Below are positions 32,396-41,314 of a stretch of 64,000 nucleotides of DNA, piece by piece (position 1 is the first letter of the stretch; the number at the start of each line of letters is the position of its first letter). Source of the DNA: Thermoflexaceae bacterium (GTDB taxonomy: Bacteria > Chloroflexota > Dehalococcoidia > Tepidiformales > Tepidiformaceae); contig JABTUD010000002.1 in the NCBI GenBank assembly GCA_015075555.1, forward strand, positions 1,240,001-1,304,000, given 5' to 3'. The notes beneath the pieces are model-generated. The model did not search any database. It saw only the letters and a list, made by a program, of their open reading frames with translations, and had not been told where the DNA came from. A program made the translations under genes and the position numbers.

Positions 32396-33707
32396 TCAGG
32401 CCACGGGATTCAGGCCCCGGCCCTCCTCGGCAACCCGTGCCCATTCGGCCTCGGGGTCGTCGATGCCGAGGCGGGCGGCGGCCGTGCGGCGCGATTCGAT
32501 GCCGGCCTGCACCAGGGCGCGTTCGTCGGCGACCTGCCGCGAGCGGTCGACGGGGAGCACGGGCCCCCAGTGCATCACCGGGCGAACGCCTTCGACCTCG
32601 AGCCCCGCGAACTGCGCCAGCAGCCGCAGGATCATGGCCGCGCGCCGTTCGTAGACTGCTGTGCGGATGAGCCGCTTGCGCGCGACCTTCTTCGCGCAGG
32701 GGGTCGAGCTCGGTGTTGAGGGCCACGCCGCTCAGCCCCTGGGGTTGTGTCCGAAGGCCGTCGCGGCGCTTCGCCCAGGTCGTGCAGAGTGCGGTGCGAT
32801 AGATGGTCGATGTGGTCGCGGTGGAGGGCGACGCCGCCGCCCCGGGAGCAGGTCCAGCAGGTAGGCGCGCGCCCTTTCGGGCACCTCCCACACCGCGCCC
32901 GGCTCCACGGCGATGTCCCGCGAGCCGGCCACGCCTTCGAGCACGGCGATGGGGTTCCCCGAAAGTTCCAGGATCTGGCTCAGCTGGCTGAAGGAGCGGT
33001 TGAGCTCGCGCACCGATTCGGCCAGCGGCGGGATGTCGCTCGCCCCCCAGGGCTGCTTCGGCTCGCGCACGTTCGGGAAGATGACGAAGGGGACGAAGCC
33101 GTACGGGTTGGCGATGCGCTGCACGCGTTCGTGGCCGCGCCAGAGCTCGAACGATTCGGCCGTCCAGAGCTCGGTGGTCTCAACCGGGCCACCGGGTTCC
33201 TCGACCACGTACCGGGAGGCGACCGCCGTCATGCGCGCGGGGTCGTCGGGCACGCGCCAGGCGAAGATGCCCTGGACATCGGGAGCGGTCACGCGCACGC
33301 AGCGTTCGGCGGCGTCCCAGGTCACCTTGTAGGCGGCGTCGCCCAGGACGGCGCAGTCTAGCTCAGTCTCGTAGTCGGAGCTGCGCGAGGCCGTTGAGCG
33401 CTTCGGCCTTGCGCAGGGCCCGCTCCGTGGCGCGGGCGCGGGCCCGGGCGGCGGGGTCCTCGCCGTCGTTGGGCTCGACGTGCATGACGGCGTCGAAGAG
33501 CAGGTACGAGGCGGCCTTGTCGACGAAGGCCTTCGCGTAGTTGAAGGTGAGCCGGCGTTCGCCGCGGCGGGGGCTGCCCTGCCACTGGCGGCCCTCGTAG
33601 AAGGCGAGGTTCTCGCGGTAGCGGCGCAGGCGGTCCCCGTCCATGCGGGCGAGGCGGGCGGGAAGCGATTGGTCCGCTGTCTTCGAAACAGTGCGAGGGG
33701 TGGGCAT
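32396..33707 (-). pseudogene. Phage portal protein (SPP1 gp6-like), several frameshifts
   Basis: Portal proteins form the DNA entry ring of tailed phages. The N-terminus (RYRENLAFYEGRQWQG, FNYAKAFVDKAASYLLFD) and the following frame (LGDAAYKVTWDAAERCVRV, PDVQGIFAWRVPDD, NPYGFVPFVIFPNVRE, ELNRSFSQLSQILELSGNP) are typical of the SPP1 family. After a break near 32850 the C-terminus reads MILRLLAQFAGLEVEG to GIDDPEAEWARVAEEG. Frame changes near 33362, 32850 and 32640 are needed. No terminase, capsid or tail gene is nearby, so this is an isolated portal-like gene. Confidence 0.8.
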
Positions 33708-33774
33708 GGGCGTGCTCCGGGCGTTTTCCCGGAGCCTGCGAACCCGCCACCAGAACACCAAGGGGCCGCTGTCG

Positions 33775-34956
33775 CTACCCCCCGATCTGTTTCGCGGGAA
33801 GGAAGCGAGAGAGGGCGGCGAGGACGCCCCCGGCGAGGAGGATGTACAGCCCGAAGGTGGGGCCAAGGTCGACACCGCCTCCCGCGGGCCGGGACCAGAT
33901 GTACTGCATCTCCATTATCGCGAGGGCGACGAGCAGGCCGCCGGCGCTGGCAGCGAACGAGGCTCCTCGCCGGGCATCGAGGCGGCCCGCCACCGTAATG
34001 CCGAGGACGACCAGCCCGGCGATGGCAATCAGCAGCACGGCCCAGGCGTCGAGCCCCTCCGTGTCGCCCAGCCAGTCGCCGAGGCGGTAGACGGCGCCCT
34101 CGTCGAAGGGCCCGGAGCTGGCGGACCGGCCCCCCGCGCTGACCTTCGCCCAGTTGAGCATGGGGCTGATGGCCGCAAGGACGAGCCCCTCCCCAGCTGC
34201 CAGGGTGCTCGTAGGTGAGCGCAAAGCCGCCGCCCCAGGGCGAAATGGCAGGGCGCGGCGGGCGCGGCAAAAACCGCATGGCCCGGGGCGGCCTTGCGCC
34301 GAAGGGGCTGGCGCGCCGCGGGGCGCAACCTGGCGGCGAAAACGCCCGCGGTGGCGGCGCCTGGGGCGCGCGGGCCTGCGGCGGCGCGCGGGCCTGGGCG
34401 CGAGCGGCTGAGGACAGGCGCCGCAGGGAGCGCCACGTTGACGGTTGCGATCTCGGGCTGGGGCACGGGCTCCCCAGCGGCGCCGCAGACGCGGCAGAAG
34501 CGCGCGCCGGGGCGGCGTGGCGTGCCACAGCCGGGGCAGAGGTTTGCGGCCGCCGCCGCCAGGGCCAGGTTCGGCGGCCGGGGCCGGTTGTCCGATGGTG
34601 GAGGCGCCGCAGGCCGCGCAGAAGACATCGCCCGCACGAGGGCGGCGCCGCACGCGCCACACAGCACCGGGAGCGAAGGTTGCGGTGGAGGCGCGGCCGG
34701 GTGCCGTCGCCGCCAGCGCGCAGATGCAGGAGCAGGTGCGGGTTGGAGGCGGAGGAGCGGCCTGCGCGACGGGCGAGCCGCAGGAAGCGCAGAATCGCGC
34801 CCAGCCGCTTTCCAGCGCAGCCCTGCGAGAGCAGGAGGTGGGGGCAGCAGGCGGCGGTGGAGGCGCGGCCGTGCCGCAGCCGGGGCAGAAGCGCTGGCCT
34901 TCGAGGGCGCATTGCGCCGCAGGACGGGCAGGGGTGACAGGGCTGGGGGCAGACAT
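33775..34956 (-). CDS. Multi-zinc-ribbon membrane protein
   Basis: The frame is open from the ATG at 34956 to the stop at 33775 (393 residues), but its middle is nonsense-like. A second frame over about 34610-34230 holds better sequence (NLCPGCGTPRRPGARFCRVC), so a compensated pair of frameshifts is likely. The N-terminus carries repeated Cys-x2-Cys-Gly ribbons (RFCPGCG, RFCASCGSP, VFCAACG) separated by proline/alanine linkers. The C-terminal 150 residues have about four membrane helices (VLLIAIAGLVVLGITVAG, TFGLYILLAGGVLAALS). Function is unknown. It lies just upstream of the portal-like gene on the same strand. Confidence 0.65.
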   Translation of the reverse strand: MSAPSPVTPARPAAQCALEGQRFCPGCGTAAPPPPPAAPTSCSRRAALESGWARFCASCGSPVAQAAPPPPTRTCSCICALAATAPGRASTATFAPGAVWRVRRRPRAGDVFCAACGASTIGQPAPAAEPGPGGGGRKPLPRLWHATPPRRALLPRLRRRWGARAPARDRNRQRGAPCGACPQPLAPRPARRRRPARPRRRHRGRFRRQVAPRGAPAPSAQGRPGPCGFCRARRALPFRPGAAALRSPTSTLAAGEGLVLAAISPMLNWAKVSAGGRSASSGPFDEGAVYRLGDWLGDTEGLDAWAVLLIAIAGLVVLGITVAGRLDARRGASFAASAGGLLVALAIMEMQYIWSRPAGGGVDLGPTFGLYILLAGGVLAALSRFLPAKQIGG

Positions 34957-35087
34957 GATGTAGGAGGACTCTGCAGGATTTCCAGCCGCCCCAGGGATGC
35001 TCGCGCGCAGTCTACACTGGTAGCGGCGGCAGCGAGTCGAAACAGGCGCACGAGCCATGCGGCACGCCGCACTCGCTGGCGGCGCGC

Positions 35088-35093
35088 TACACT
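35088..35093 (+). promoter_or_regulatory. -10 box of proA, leaderless arrangement
   Basis: TACACT ends six bases before the proA ATG at 35100. No ribosome-binding site fits and no -35 match is seen. Confidence 0.35.
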
Positions 35094-35099
35094 ACGGCC

Positions 35100-36380
35100 A
35101 TGACAACGGCCACATCCTACATTCGCGAGAGGGCAGCGGCCGCCCGCGCGGCGGCGCGGCAGCTGGCGATGCTCTCCACCGGGGCCAGGAACGCTGCCCT
35201 CCTCCGCATCGCCGGGCTGGTCGAGGGAAACCAGGGACCGGTGCTGGAGGCGAACGCGCGCGACCTGGAGGCGGGCCGCCAGGCCGGGCTCGATGACTAC
35301 TTCCTGGAGCGGCTGACCCTCACGCCCGAGCGGCTGCGGGGCATCGCCGCCGACACGCGCACCGTGGCGGGGCTGCCCGACCCCGTGGGCGAGGTGTTCG
35401 ACGCGCGCACCCTCCCCAACGGGCTCCTCATCGGGCGGCGAAGGGTGCCGCTGGGTGTGGTGGCCTGCATCTACGAGGCGCGCCCGAACGTCACCGTCGA
35501 TATCGCCGCACTGGCCCTCAAGAGCGGCAACGCCTCGCTCCTGCGCGGCGGCAAGGAAGCACGGAACAGCAATGCAGCCCTTGGCGAGGTCATCCGGAAA
35601 GCCCTCGCCGGCACCGAGGTTCCGCCGGAAGCGATCCAGGTGGTGAGCGACCCCGACCGCGGGCACGTGGACGAGTTGCTGAAGTCGCACGACCTCGTGG
35701 ACCTGATGGTGCCCCGCGGGGGCGCGCAGCTCATCGATTACGTGCGCCAGAATGCGACCATGCCGGTGGTGGCGCACGGCGACGCGGTGGTGCAGATCTA
35801 CGTCGATTCGGACGTGGACCTGGAGATGGCGGTGACGGTGGTGGACAACGCCAAGACGCGCCGCTACAGCATCTGCAACGCCGTCGACACGCTGCTCGTT
35901 CATGCAGCCGTGGCGCCCGCCTTCCTTGGGCGCATGTGCGAACGCTGGGGTGGCAGGGTGACGTTCATCGCCGACGACCGGGCGCTGGCGTTGCTTTCGC
36001 CCGAGCGGTACCCGGGCGTGGCCGTGGAGCGGGCAACGGTCGCCACGTGGAAGACCGAGCACCTGGCCCTGCGGGTGGGGGTGCGAATCGTGGATTCGCT
36101 GGCCGAGGCGGTGGCGCACATCGAAGAGCACGGCAGCCACCATAGCGACGCCATCCTGACATCGAACTACGCAAACGCGATGCGCTTTGTCGACGAGGTG
36201 GACTCGGCGGCTGTCTACGTTAACGCGAGCACGCAGTTCACCGATGGGGCGCAGTTCGGGCTGGGCGCCGAGGTGGGGATCTCGACCCAGAAGATGCACG
36301 CCCGCGGACCGATGGGGCTGCGCGAGCTGACGAGCTACAAATGGACCATTTTCGGGAAAGGACAGGTACGGCCGCTGTGA
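35100..36380 (+). CDS. proA: Gamma-glutamyl phosphate reductase
   Basis: ProA reduces gamma-glutamyl phosphate to glutamate semialdehyde, the second step of proline synthesis. The 426-residue product shows the family sequence throughout: PLGVVACIYEARPNVTVD, ALALKSGNASLLRGGKEA, DLMVPRGGAQLI, and the catalytic cysteine in RYSICNAVDTLLVH. The C-terminus FGLGAEVGISTQKMHARGPM is canonical. No proB is next to it. The stop overlaps a GTG start of the following gene, so the two are coupled. Confidence 0.97.
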   Translation: MTTATSYIRERAAAARAAARQLAMLSTGARNAALLRIAGLVEGNQGPVLEANARDLEAGRQAGLDDYFLERLTLTPERLRGIAADTRTVAGLPDPVGEVFDARTLPNGLLIGRRRVPLGVVACIYEARPNVTVDIAALALKSGNASLLRGGKEARNSNAALGEVIRKALAGTEVPPEAIQVVSDPDRGHVDELLKSHDLVDLMVPRGGAQLIDYVRQNATMPVVAHGDAVVQIYVDSDVDLEMAVTVVDNAKTRRYSICNAVDTLLVHAAVAPAFLGRMCERWGGRVTFIADDRALALLSPERYPGVAVERATVATWKTEHLALRVGVRIVDSLAEAVAHIEEHGSHHSDAILTSNYANAMRFVDEVDSAAVYVNASTQFTDGAQFGLGAEVGISTQKMHARGPMGLRELTSYKWTIFGKGQVRPL

Positions 36381-36700
36381 TCGAATTCGAGCGCGAGTCG
36401 CGGACACCACATTCGGAGGCCTACACCATCCTTGAAGATGGCGGCATCGTAGGCCGGGTCGATATCCACTACCAGGGCGCGAACGTGCTCGCCACCCTCT
36501 GCACCACCGCCGACGCAAACGAGGAGCGCATCCATGCGCTCATCGATTCGGTGGACGAGCGGCTGGTGATGACGGCGGACCCTTACCGCGAGGACTTCAT
36601 CGTGACGGTGTGGCGGGGTTCGCCGGCGGGCGTCTACAGCGACAGCGATGTTGACGAAGACGACGACGAGGACTCATTCCGCCTTGGCGGGCTGAACTAG
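36377..36700 (+). CDS. Conserved hypothetical protein coupled to proA
   Basis: The GTG at 36377 overlaps the proA stop in GTGA, giving 107 residues; an ATG at 36341 inside proA is a longer alternative. The sequence (AYTILEDGGIVGRVDIHYQG, VLATLCTTADANEERIHALI) has alternating strands and helices and a very acidic tail (DSDVDEDDDEDS). The family is not recognised. Coupling to proA suggests co-expression only. Confidence 0.6.
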   Translation: MIEFERESRTPHSEAYTILEDGGIVGRVDIHYQGANVLATLCTTADANEERIHALIDSVDERLVMTADPYREDFIVTVWRGSPAGVYSDSDVDEDDDEDSFRLGGLN

Positions 36701-36710
36701 GTAGCCGCGA

Positions 36711-37031
36711 ATGCGCCGCCTACCGCCCGGCTTGCTTGAGGAGATGGCGGCGCGGCTGGTAGCCGAACTGCACCCGTTGCGGATCATCCTCTTCGGGTCT
36801 CACGCGTGGGGCACACCGGGCGAGGACAGCGACATCGACCTCCTCATCGTCGTCGGTGACGCGCCCGCCGATCCCCTCGACGTGGCTGTACGGGGTCATT
36901 CCGCACTCAGCGGAATGGGCGTGTCGAAGGACATCCTCGTTCGCAGTTCCGAGGAGCTGGAAGAGCGCGCAACGGTCGCGGCATCTCTCGAGCGGAAGAT
37001 CCTCGACCACGGGCGCGTGATTTATGGCTGA
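36711..37031 (+). CDS. MNT-type nucleotidyltransferase, putative antitoxin
   Basis: The 106-residue product is a minimal nucleotidyltransferase: GSHAWG (Gly29-Ser30) and the paired aspartates of SDIDLLIVV (Asp41, Asp43) are intact. In MNT-HEPN modules this protein is the antitoxin, in some cases adding AMP to the HEPN toxin. The downstream HEPN gene overlaps it by eight bases. The start lies 10 bases after the previous gene. Confidence 0.85.
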   Translation: MRRLPPGLLEEMAARLVAELHPLRIILFGSHAWGTPGEDSDIDLLIVVGDAPADPLDVAVRGHSALSGMGVSKDILVRSSEELEERATVAASLERKILDHGRVIYG

Positions 37032-37425
37032 CGCGCGCAGCGAACAGGTGCGGGAATGGATGGTCAGGGCGAGCGATGACTTGCGCGCCGCGGCAGCCCC
37101 GATCGATAGCGGGATCACCGGGCCGTCCTTGTTCCACTGCCAACAGGCCGGGGAGAAGGCGATCAAAGCCCTGCTGGTCTGGCACGACGTGCCCTTCGGA
37201 AAGACGCACGACCTCGTCGCGCTCATCGACAACGGCAGCCGGATTGTCCCGGAGCTGGCCGGGTGGACCCGGGCAGCCGCGATTCTGACGCCGTTGGCTA
37301 GCCTATTTCGCTACCCGGGAGCGGACCTGGAACCAGGGCGCGACGACGCGGAGTCGGCGATGGGCCACGCTCGCGGGATCTACGGCTTCGTGCTTTCACA
37401 GTTGCCCGGCGAAGCACGCCCGTGA
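37024..37425 (+). CDS. HEPN domain protein, putative toxin
   Basis: The 133-residue protein has the HEPN core helices (EWMVRASDDLRAAA, FHCQQAGEKAIKALLVWHDV, KTHDLVALID) and a later LFRYPG segment. HEPN proteins of such pairs are often ribonucleases with an R-x4-6-H motif. No clean copy of that motif is visible here, so ribonuclease activity is uncertain. The gene overlaps the MNT gene, the standard pair arrangement. Confidence 0.82.
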   Translation: MADARSEQVREWMVRASDDLRAAAAPIDSGITGPSLFHCQQAGEKAIKALLVWHDVPFGKTHDLVALIDNGSRIVPELAGWTRAAAILTPLASLFRYPGADLEPGRDDAESAMGHARGIYGFVLSQLPGEARP

Positions 37426-37498
37426 CCGCTGGGCAACGCCGTTCGGGCCGGGGGCCGACACCTACTGAGCCCGCCAGACCACCCAAGGAGCCCACACC

Positions 37499-38299
37499 AT
37501 GACCATCGCTGAACAGCAACGAGTCGAAATCGAGCCTGGGGTCGTGTTCGGAACCGGCGGGGGCCGTGACCTGAAGTGCGACATCTACCACCCGCCGGCG
37601 GCGGTGAAGAACGGCCTGGGCGTGCTGCTGGTCCACGGCGGCGGCTGGGTGCAGGGCGACCGCTCGCAGCTGCGCGGCTACGGTATCCTCCTGGGGCGGA
37701 AAGGCTACACCTGCGTGGCGAGCGAATACCGCCTGGTGACCGAATCCCCCTGGCCGGCATGCCTCCACGACGTGAAGACGGCCATCCGCTGGATGCGGGC
37801 AAACGCCGAACGGCTGGGGATCGACCCGGCGAAGATCGTAATCGAGGGCAACTCGGCGGGGGCGCACCTGGTGCTGATGGCCGCCGGGACCGTGGGCAGG
37901 CCGGAGTTCGAGGGCGAGGGCGGCAACGCCGGGGTGGACACGAGTGTCGCGGCCGTCATCGCCTTCTACCCGCCGACGGCCCTCGGCTCCCGCAACTGGA
38001 AGACCAGGATCCACCCCCTCTTCGGGCAGGAGGCATCGGCAGCGCAGCTTGCCGCCGCCAGCCCGCTGACCTACGTGGGCGCCGGTCATCCACCCGCGCT
38101 GTTCTTTCACGGCAACAGCGACGAGCTCGTGCCACCGGCGGAGTCAACTGACATGTACGAGGCGCTCCTCGCCGCGAACGTGCCTGCAGAGCTTCACATG
38201 TACGCGAACCAGCCGCACGGCTTCGATTCGGACCCGCTCCTCGGCCGCCAGTGCGCCGACATCATGGCGCTGTTCATCGAACGAATGGTGCGGGGGTAG
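37499..38299 (+). CDS. Alpha/beta hydrolase, BD-FAE/lipase-like
   Basis: The 266-residue product is an esterase-like alpha/beta hydrolase of the hormone-sensitive-lipase/BD-FAE kind: the oxyanion motif HGGGW (46-50), the nucleophile Ser119 in GNSAGAH, an aspartate in HGNSDELVP and the histidine in NQPHGF. No signal peptide is seen. Substrate is unknown. It stands alone, 73 bases after the HEPN gene and convergent with the nuo operon. Confidence 0.88.
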   Translation: MTIAEQQRVEIEPGVVFGTGGGRDLKCDIYHPPAAVKNGLGVLLVHGGGWVQGDRSQLRGYGILLGRKGYTCVASEYRLVTESPWPACLHDVKTAIRWMRANAERLGIDPAKIVIEGNSAGAHLVLMAAGTVGRPEFEGEGGNAGVDTSVAAVIAFYPPTALGSRNWKTRIHPLFGQEASAAQLAAASPLTYVGAGHPPALFFHGNSDELVPPAESTDMYEALLAANVPAELHMYANQPHGFDSDPLLGRQCADIMALFIERMVRG

Positions 38300-38312
38300 G
38301 GGGGCGCGTCTC

Positions 38313-39800
38313 CTACCGCGCGGTGGCCTCCAGGGACGGGCCCTGCTCGAAGAGGGTCTCGGTGGCGCGTTCGGCGGCTTCGAAGGCGGGCGCCGGGTAG
38401 GAGCCGATGAAGATGACGCCGAGCATGAGCACGCCAGCCGTGGCCCAGAGCACGGGGCTGACCTTGAAGCGCGTGAGCCCCTCTTCCGGGTTGAAGAGGT
38501 ACATCTGGCGGATGACCATCAGGTAGTAGTAGAGGCTGATGAAGCTGTTCAGCACGGCCAGGCCGACGAGCCAGAGAAGGTCGCCGGTGATGCTCGCCTG
38601 GAACATGAAGAGCTTGGTGGCAAACCCGGCGAAGAACGGCAGCCCGGCGAACGAGAAGAGCGAGACGGTGATGACCATCGCCAGGAAGGGCTGCGTTTCG
38701 GCCATGCCGCGCATGCCCGTGATCGTGTCCTTGCCCGTGCGGTTGAAGTAGGCGGTGAGGGCGGCGAAGAGCGCCAGCGTCGAAAGCACGTAGCCGGTCA
38801 GGTGCAGCAAGAGGGTGGTGGAAGCGTTGCGTCCCACCTCCTGGTCGCCCCAGCCGATGGCGGCGAGGACCACGAGCATGTAGCCCACCTGCCCGATCGA
38901 GCTGTAGGCGATGAGCCGCTTCATGCTCGTCTGCTGGATGGCGACGAGGTTGCCCATGGTCATGGTGACGCCTGCGACGATGGCGACGGCCCAGCGCCAC
39001 TCCACGGCGTCGGGGGTCAGCGCCGAAGTGAAAAGGCGGATGATGAGCGCGAAGCCGGCCGCCTTCGAAAGCGTTGAAAGGAAGGCGGTGACCGGGAGTG
39101 GGGCGCCCTCGTAGGCGTCCGGGGCCCACCACTGGAAGGGCGCCGCCGAGACCTTGAAGCCGACCCCGGCGAGGATGAGCATGAAGCCGACGACCGCCGC
39201 CTGGCCGGTGTCGGCCGAACGGGAGGCGAGGGAGCTGGCGATCTCGTCGTAGTAGGTGGAGTGCGTCACGCCGTAGATGAGGCTCATGCCGTAGAGGAAG
39301 ATTGCCGAAGAGAAGGCGCCGAGGAGGATGTACTTCAGGCTCGCCTCGCTGCTCAGGTTGTCGCGCTTGAGGTAGCCGACGAGGATGTAGAGGCAGAAGC
39401 TGAGCAGCTCAAGGGCGATGTAGGCGGTGATGAGCTCGCGCGCGGAGGCCATGTAGACCATGGCGCAGCCGGCCACAAGGAGCAGGCCGTAATACTCCGA
39501 TGCCGTCTTCGTGCGTCCGCTCAGGAACTGCGCCGAAAGCAGCGCGACCACGGCCACGATTCCCGCGCCCATGAGGCGGAAGAACGTCGTGAAGTTGTCG
39601 ATCTGGATAAGGCCCTGGAAGCTCTCGGGGTCGTTCCCGGCGTAGAAGAGGCTGGCCACGCCCCAGGCGACGGCGGCGAGCGCGGTCAGGTAGGCCAGTG
39701 TCTCGCGGCGGATGGATGGCCAGAAAAGCTCCGCCGCGATGATCGCGGCCGCCAGCCCGCCGGCGATGAATTCGGGGATGAAGAGCGAGTAGTCGCGCAT
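38313..39800 (-). CDS. nuoN: NADH-quinone oxidoreductase subunit N
   Basis: NuoN is one of three antiporter-like proton-pumping subunits of respiratory complex I. The 495-residue product has about 14 membrane helices and the usual lysine/glutamate-bearing segments (LELLSFCLYILVGYLKRD, SAAPFQWWAPDAYEGAP). It is the last gene of the operon. Its ATG overlaps the nuoM stop as TAATG. Confidence 0.95.
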   Translation of the reverse strand: MRDYSLFIPEFIAGGLAAAIIAAELFWPSIRRETLAYLTALAAVAWGVASLFYAGNDPESFQGLIQIDNFTTFFRLMGAGIVAVVALLSAQFLSGRTKTASEYYGLLLVAGCAMVYMASARELITAYIALELLSFCLYILVGYLKRDNLSSEASLKYILLGAFSSAIFLYGMSLIYGVTHSTYYDEIASSLASRSADTGQAAVVGFMLILAGVGFKVSAAPFQWWAPDAYEGAPLPVTAFLSTLSKAAGFALIIRLFTSALTPDAVEWRWAVAIVAGVTMTMGNLVAIQQTSMKRLIAYSSIGQVGYMLVVLAAIGWGDQEVGRNASTTLLLHLTGYVLSTLALFAALTAYFNRTGKDTITGMRGMAETQPFLAMVITVSLFSFAGLPFFAGFATKLFMFQASITGDLLWLVGLAVLNSFISLYYYLMVIRQMYLFNPEEGLTRFKVSPVLWATAGVLMLGVIFIGSYPAPAFEAAERATETLFEQGPSLEATAR

Positions 39801-41311
39801 TAGCCAGTCACCCCGGGAAGGAGAGTCACGCTGGCGCCGATGCGGTCGGTGAAGGGCGCCCAGTAGAGGCCCATGGCCAGCATCGAAGCGATGAGCAGGC
39901 CGCCCGAGACTTTCTCAAGCGGGGTCATCTCCTTGAGGCCCGCCCAGCGCGGGTTCAGGGGGCCGAAGAAGACGATGGCGAACATACGCAGCATGTAGGC
40001 CGCCGCCAGGGCAGCAGCGAGGATCGCGAGCGCACCTGCCAGCGGGTAAGCACGGAAAGTGCCCACGAAGATGTGGAACTCGGCCGTGAAGCCCGAGAGC
40101 CCGGGCAGCCCCACGTTCGCAAGGCCGGCCATGGTGTAGAAGATGACCCAGACAGGCATCACCTTCGCCAGGCCGCCGAAATCCTTCATGTCGCGCGTGT
40201 GCGCCTGGTCATAGAGGGCGCCAATCATGAGGAAGACAAGGGCCGTCATCACCCCGTGGGAGAACATCTGCAGCACGGCGCCGGTGACGCCGATTGAGTT
40301 CATGGTCGCCAGGCCCATGAGTACGTAGCCCATGTGGCTGACCGAGCTGTAGCCCGAGATGAGCTTGAAGTCGCGCTGGGTGAGGGCGGCGGTGGCGCCA
40401 TAGAGGGCGCCCGTCACACCGAGGGCCATGAGGGTGGGCATCCAGAATTCTGCGCCTTCGGGCATCAGCTGGATGCCGAGGCGGATGACGCCGAAGGCCC
40501 CCAGCTTCATGAGGACGCCCGCGTGCACCATGGAGACGGCCGTGGGGGCCGACATGTGACCGTCGGGCGACCAGGTGTGGAAGGGCCAAAGGGCGGCGAG
40601 AACGCCGCAGCCAATGACCATGAAGGGGAAGAAGGTCTTCTGGAAGGTCGGGTCGAGGGTGCCATCGGCGCCGGCGGCCCAGAGCTGGCGCATGTCGAAG
40701 GTGCCCAGCCCGGCTTCGTGCACGGTGGCGAAGATGCCAATCCAGATGAGCGCCGAACCGCCCACCAGCATCAGCGTGAGCTTGAGCGCCCCGTATTCCT
40801 TGCGGGTCGAGCCCCAGACGCCGATGAGCAGGTAGAGCGGCACCACCGCCAGCTCGTAGAAGAAGAACCAGAAGAAGAGGTCGAGGGAGAAGAAAGTCCC
40901 GTAGACGCCCGCGACGAGCATCCAGAAGAGGATGAAGAAGTCCTTGGTGCGGAAGTCGAGCTTCCAGCTGACCAGGGTGCCGGCGAAAGCGACTATCCCG
41001 TTGAGGAGCGCGAGAGTGGCGGAGATGCCGTCGACGCCCAGGTTCAGGGTGATGCCGTCCTGTCTCAGGAAGGCGACGTTTTCTACCCAGGTCCAGCGAA
41101 GCTGCATCTGGATGTCGTTGTGGCCATCGCCGACCTGGTAGGCGGTGAAGATGTAGATCGAGAGGCCGAACATGATGGCCCCGGCCACGAGCGAGATGTA
41201 GCGCACGGCCATCTTCTGGCTGCCGGGCACAAAGACAAGCAGGAGCATCGTCAGCAGGGGCGCGGCCAGCGTGGCAAGGACCACGTAGCCCTGGGCCTCG
41301 TCGAAGGTCAT
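39800..41311 (-). CDS. nuoM: NADH-quinone oxidoreductase subunit M
   Basis: NuoM is an antiporter-like proton-pumping subunit in the membrane arm. The 503-residue product shows the hallmark FFYELAVVPLYLLIGVWGS, WPFHTWSPDGHMSAPTAVSM, KLGAFGVIRLG and GYSSVSHMGYVLMG. It starts three bases after the nuoL stop and overlaps nuoN. Confidence 0.96.
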   Translation of the reverse strand: MTFDEAQGYVVLATLAAPLLTMLLLVFVPGSQKMAVRYISLVAGAIMFGLSIYIFTAYQVGDGHNDIQMQLRWTWVENVAFLRQDGITLNLGVDGISATLALLNGIVAFAGTLVSWKLDFRTKDFFILFWMLVAGVYGTFFSLDLFFWFFFYELAVVPLYLLIGVWGSTRKEYGALKLTLMLVGGSALIWIGIFATVHEAGLGTFDMRQLWAAGADGTLDPTFQKTFFPFMVIGCGVLAALWPFHTWSPDGHMSAPTAVSMVHAGVLMKLGAFGVIRLGIQLMPEGAEFWMPTLMALGVTGALYGATAALTQRDFKLISGYSSVSHMGYVLMGLATMNSIGVTGAVLQMFSHGVMTALVFLMIGALYDQAHTRDMKDFGGLAKVMPVWVIFYTMAGLANVGLPGLSGFTAEFHIFVGTFRAYPLAGALAILAAALAAAYMLRMFAIVFFGPLNPRWAGLKEMTPLEKVSGGLLIASMLAMGLYWAPFTDRIGASVTLLPGVTG

Positions 41312-41314
41312 CTC

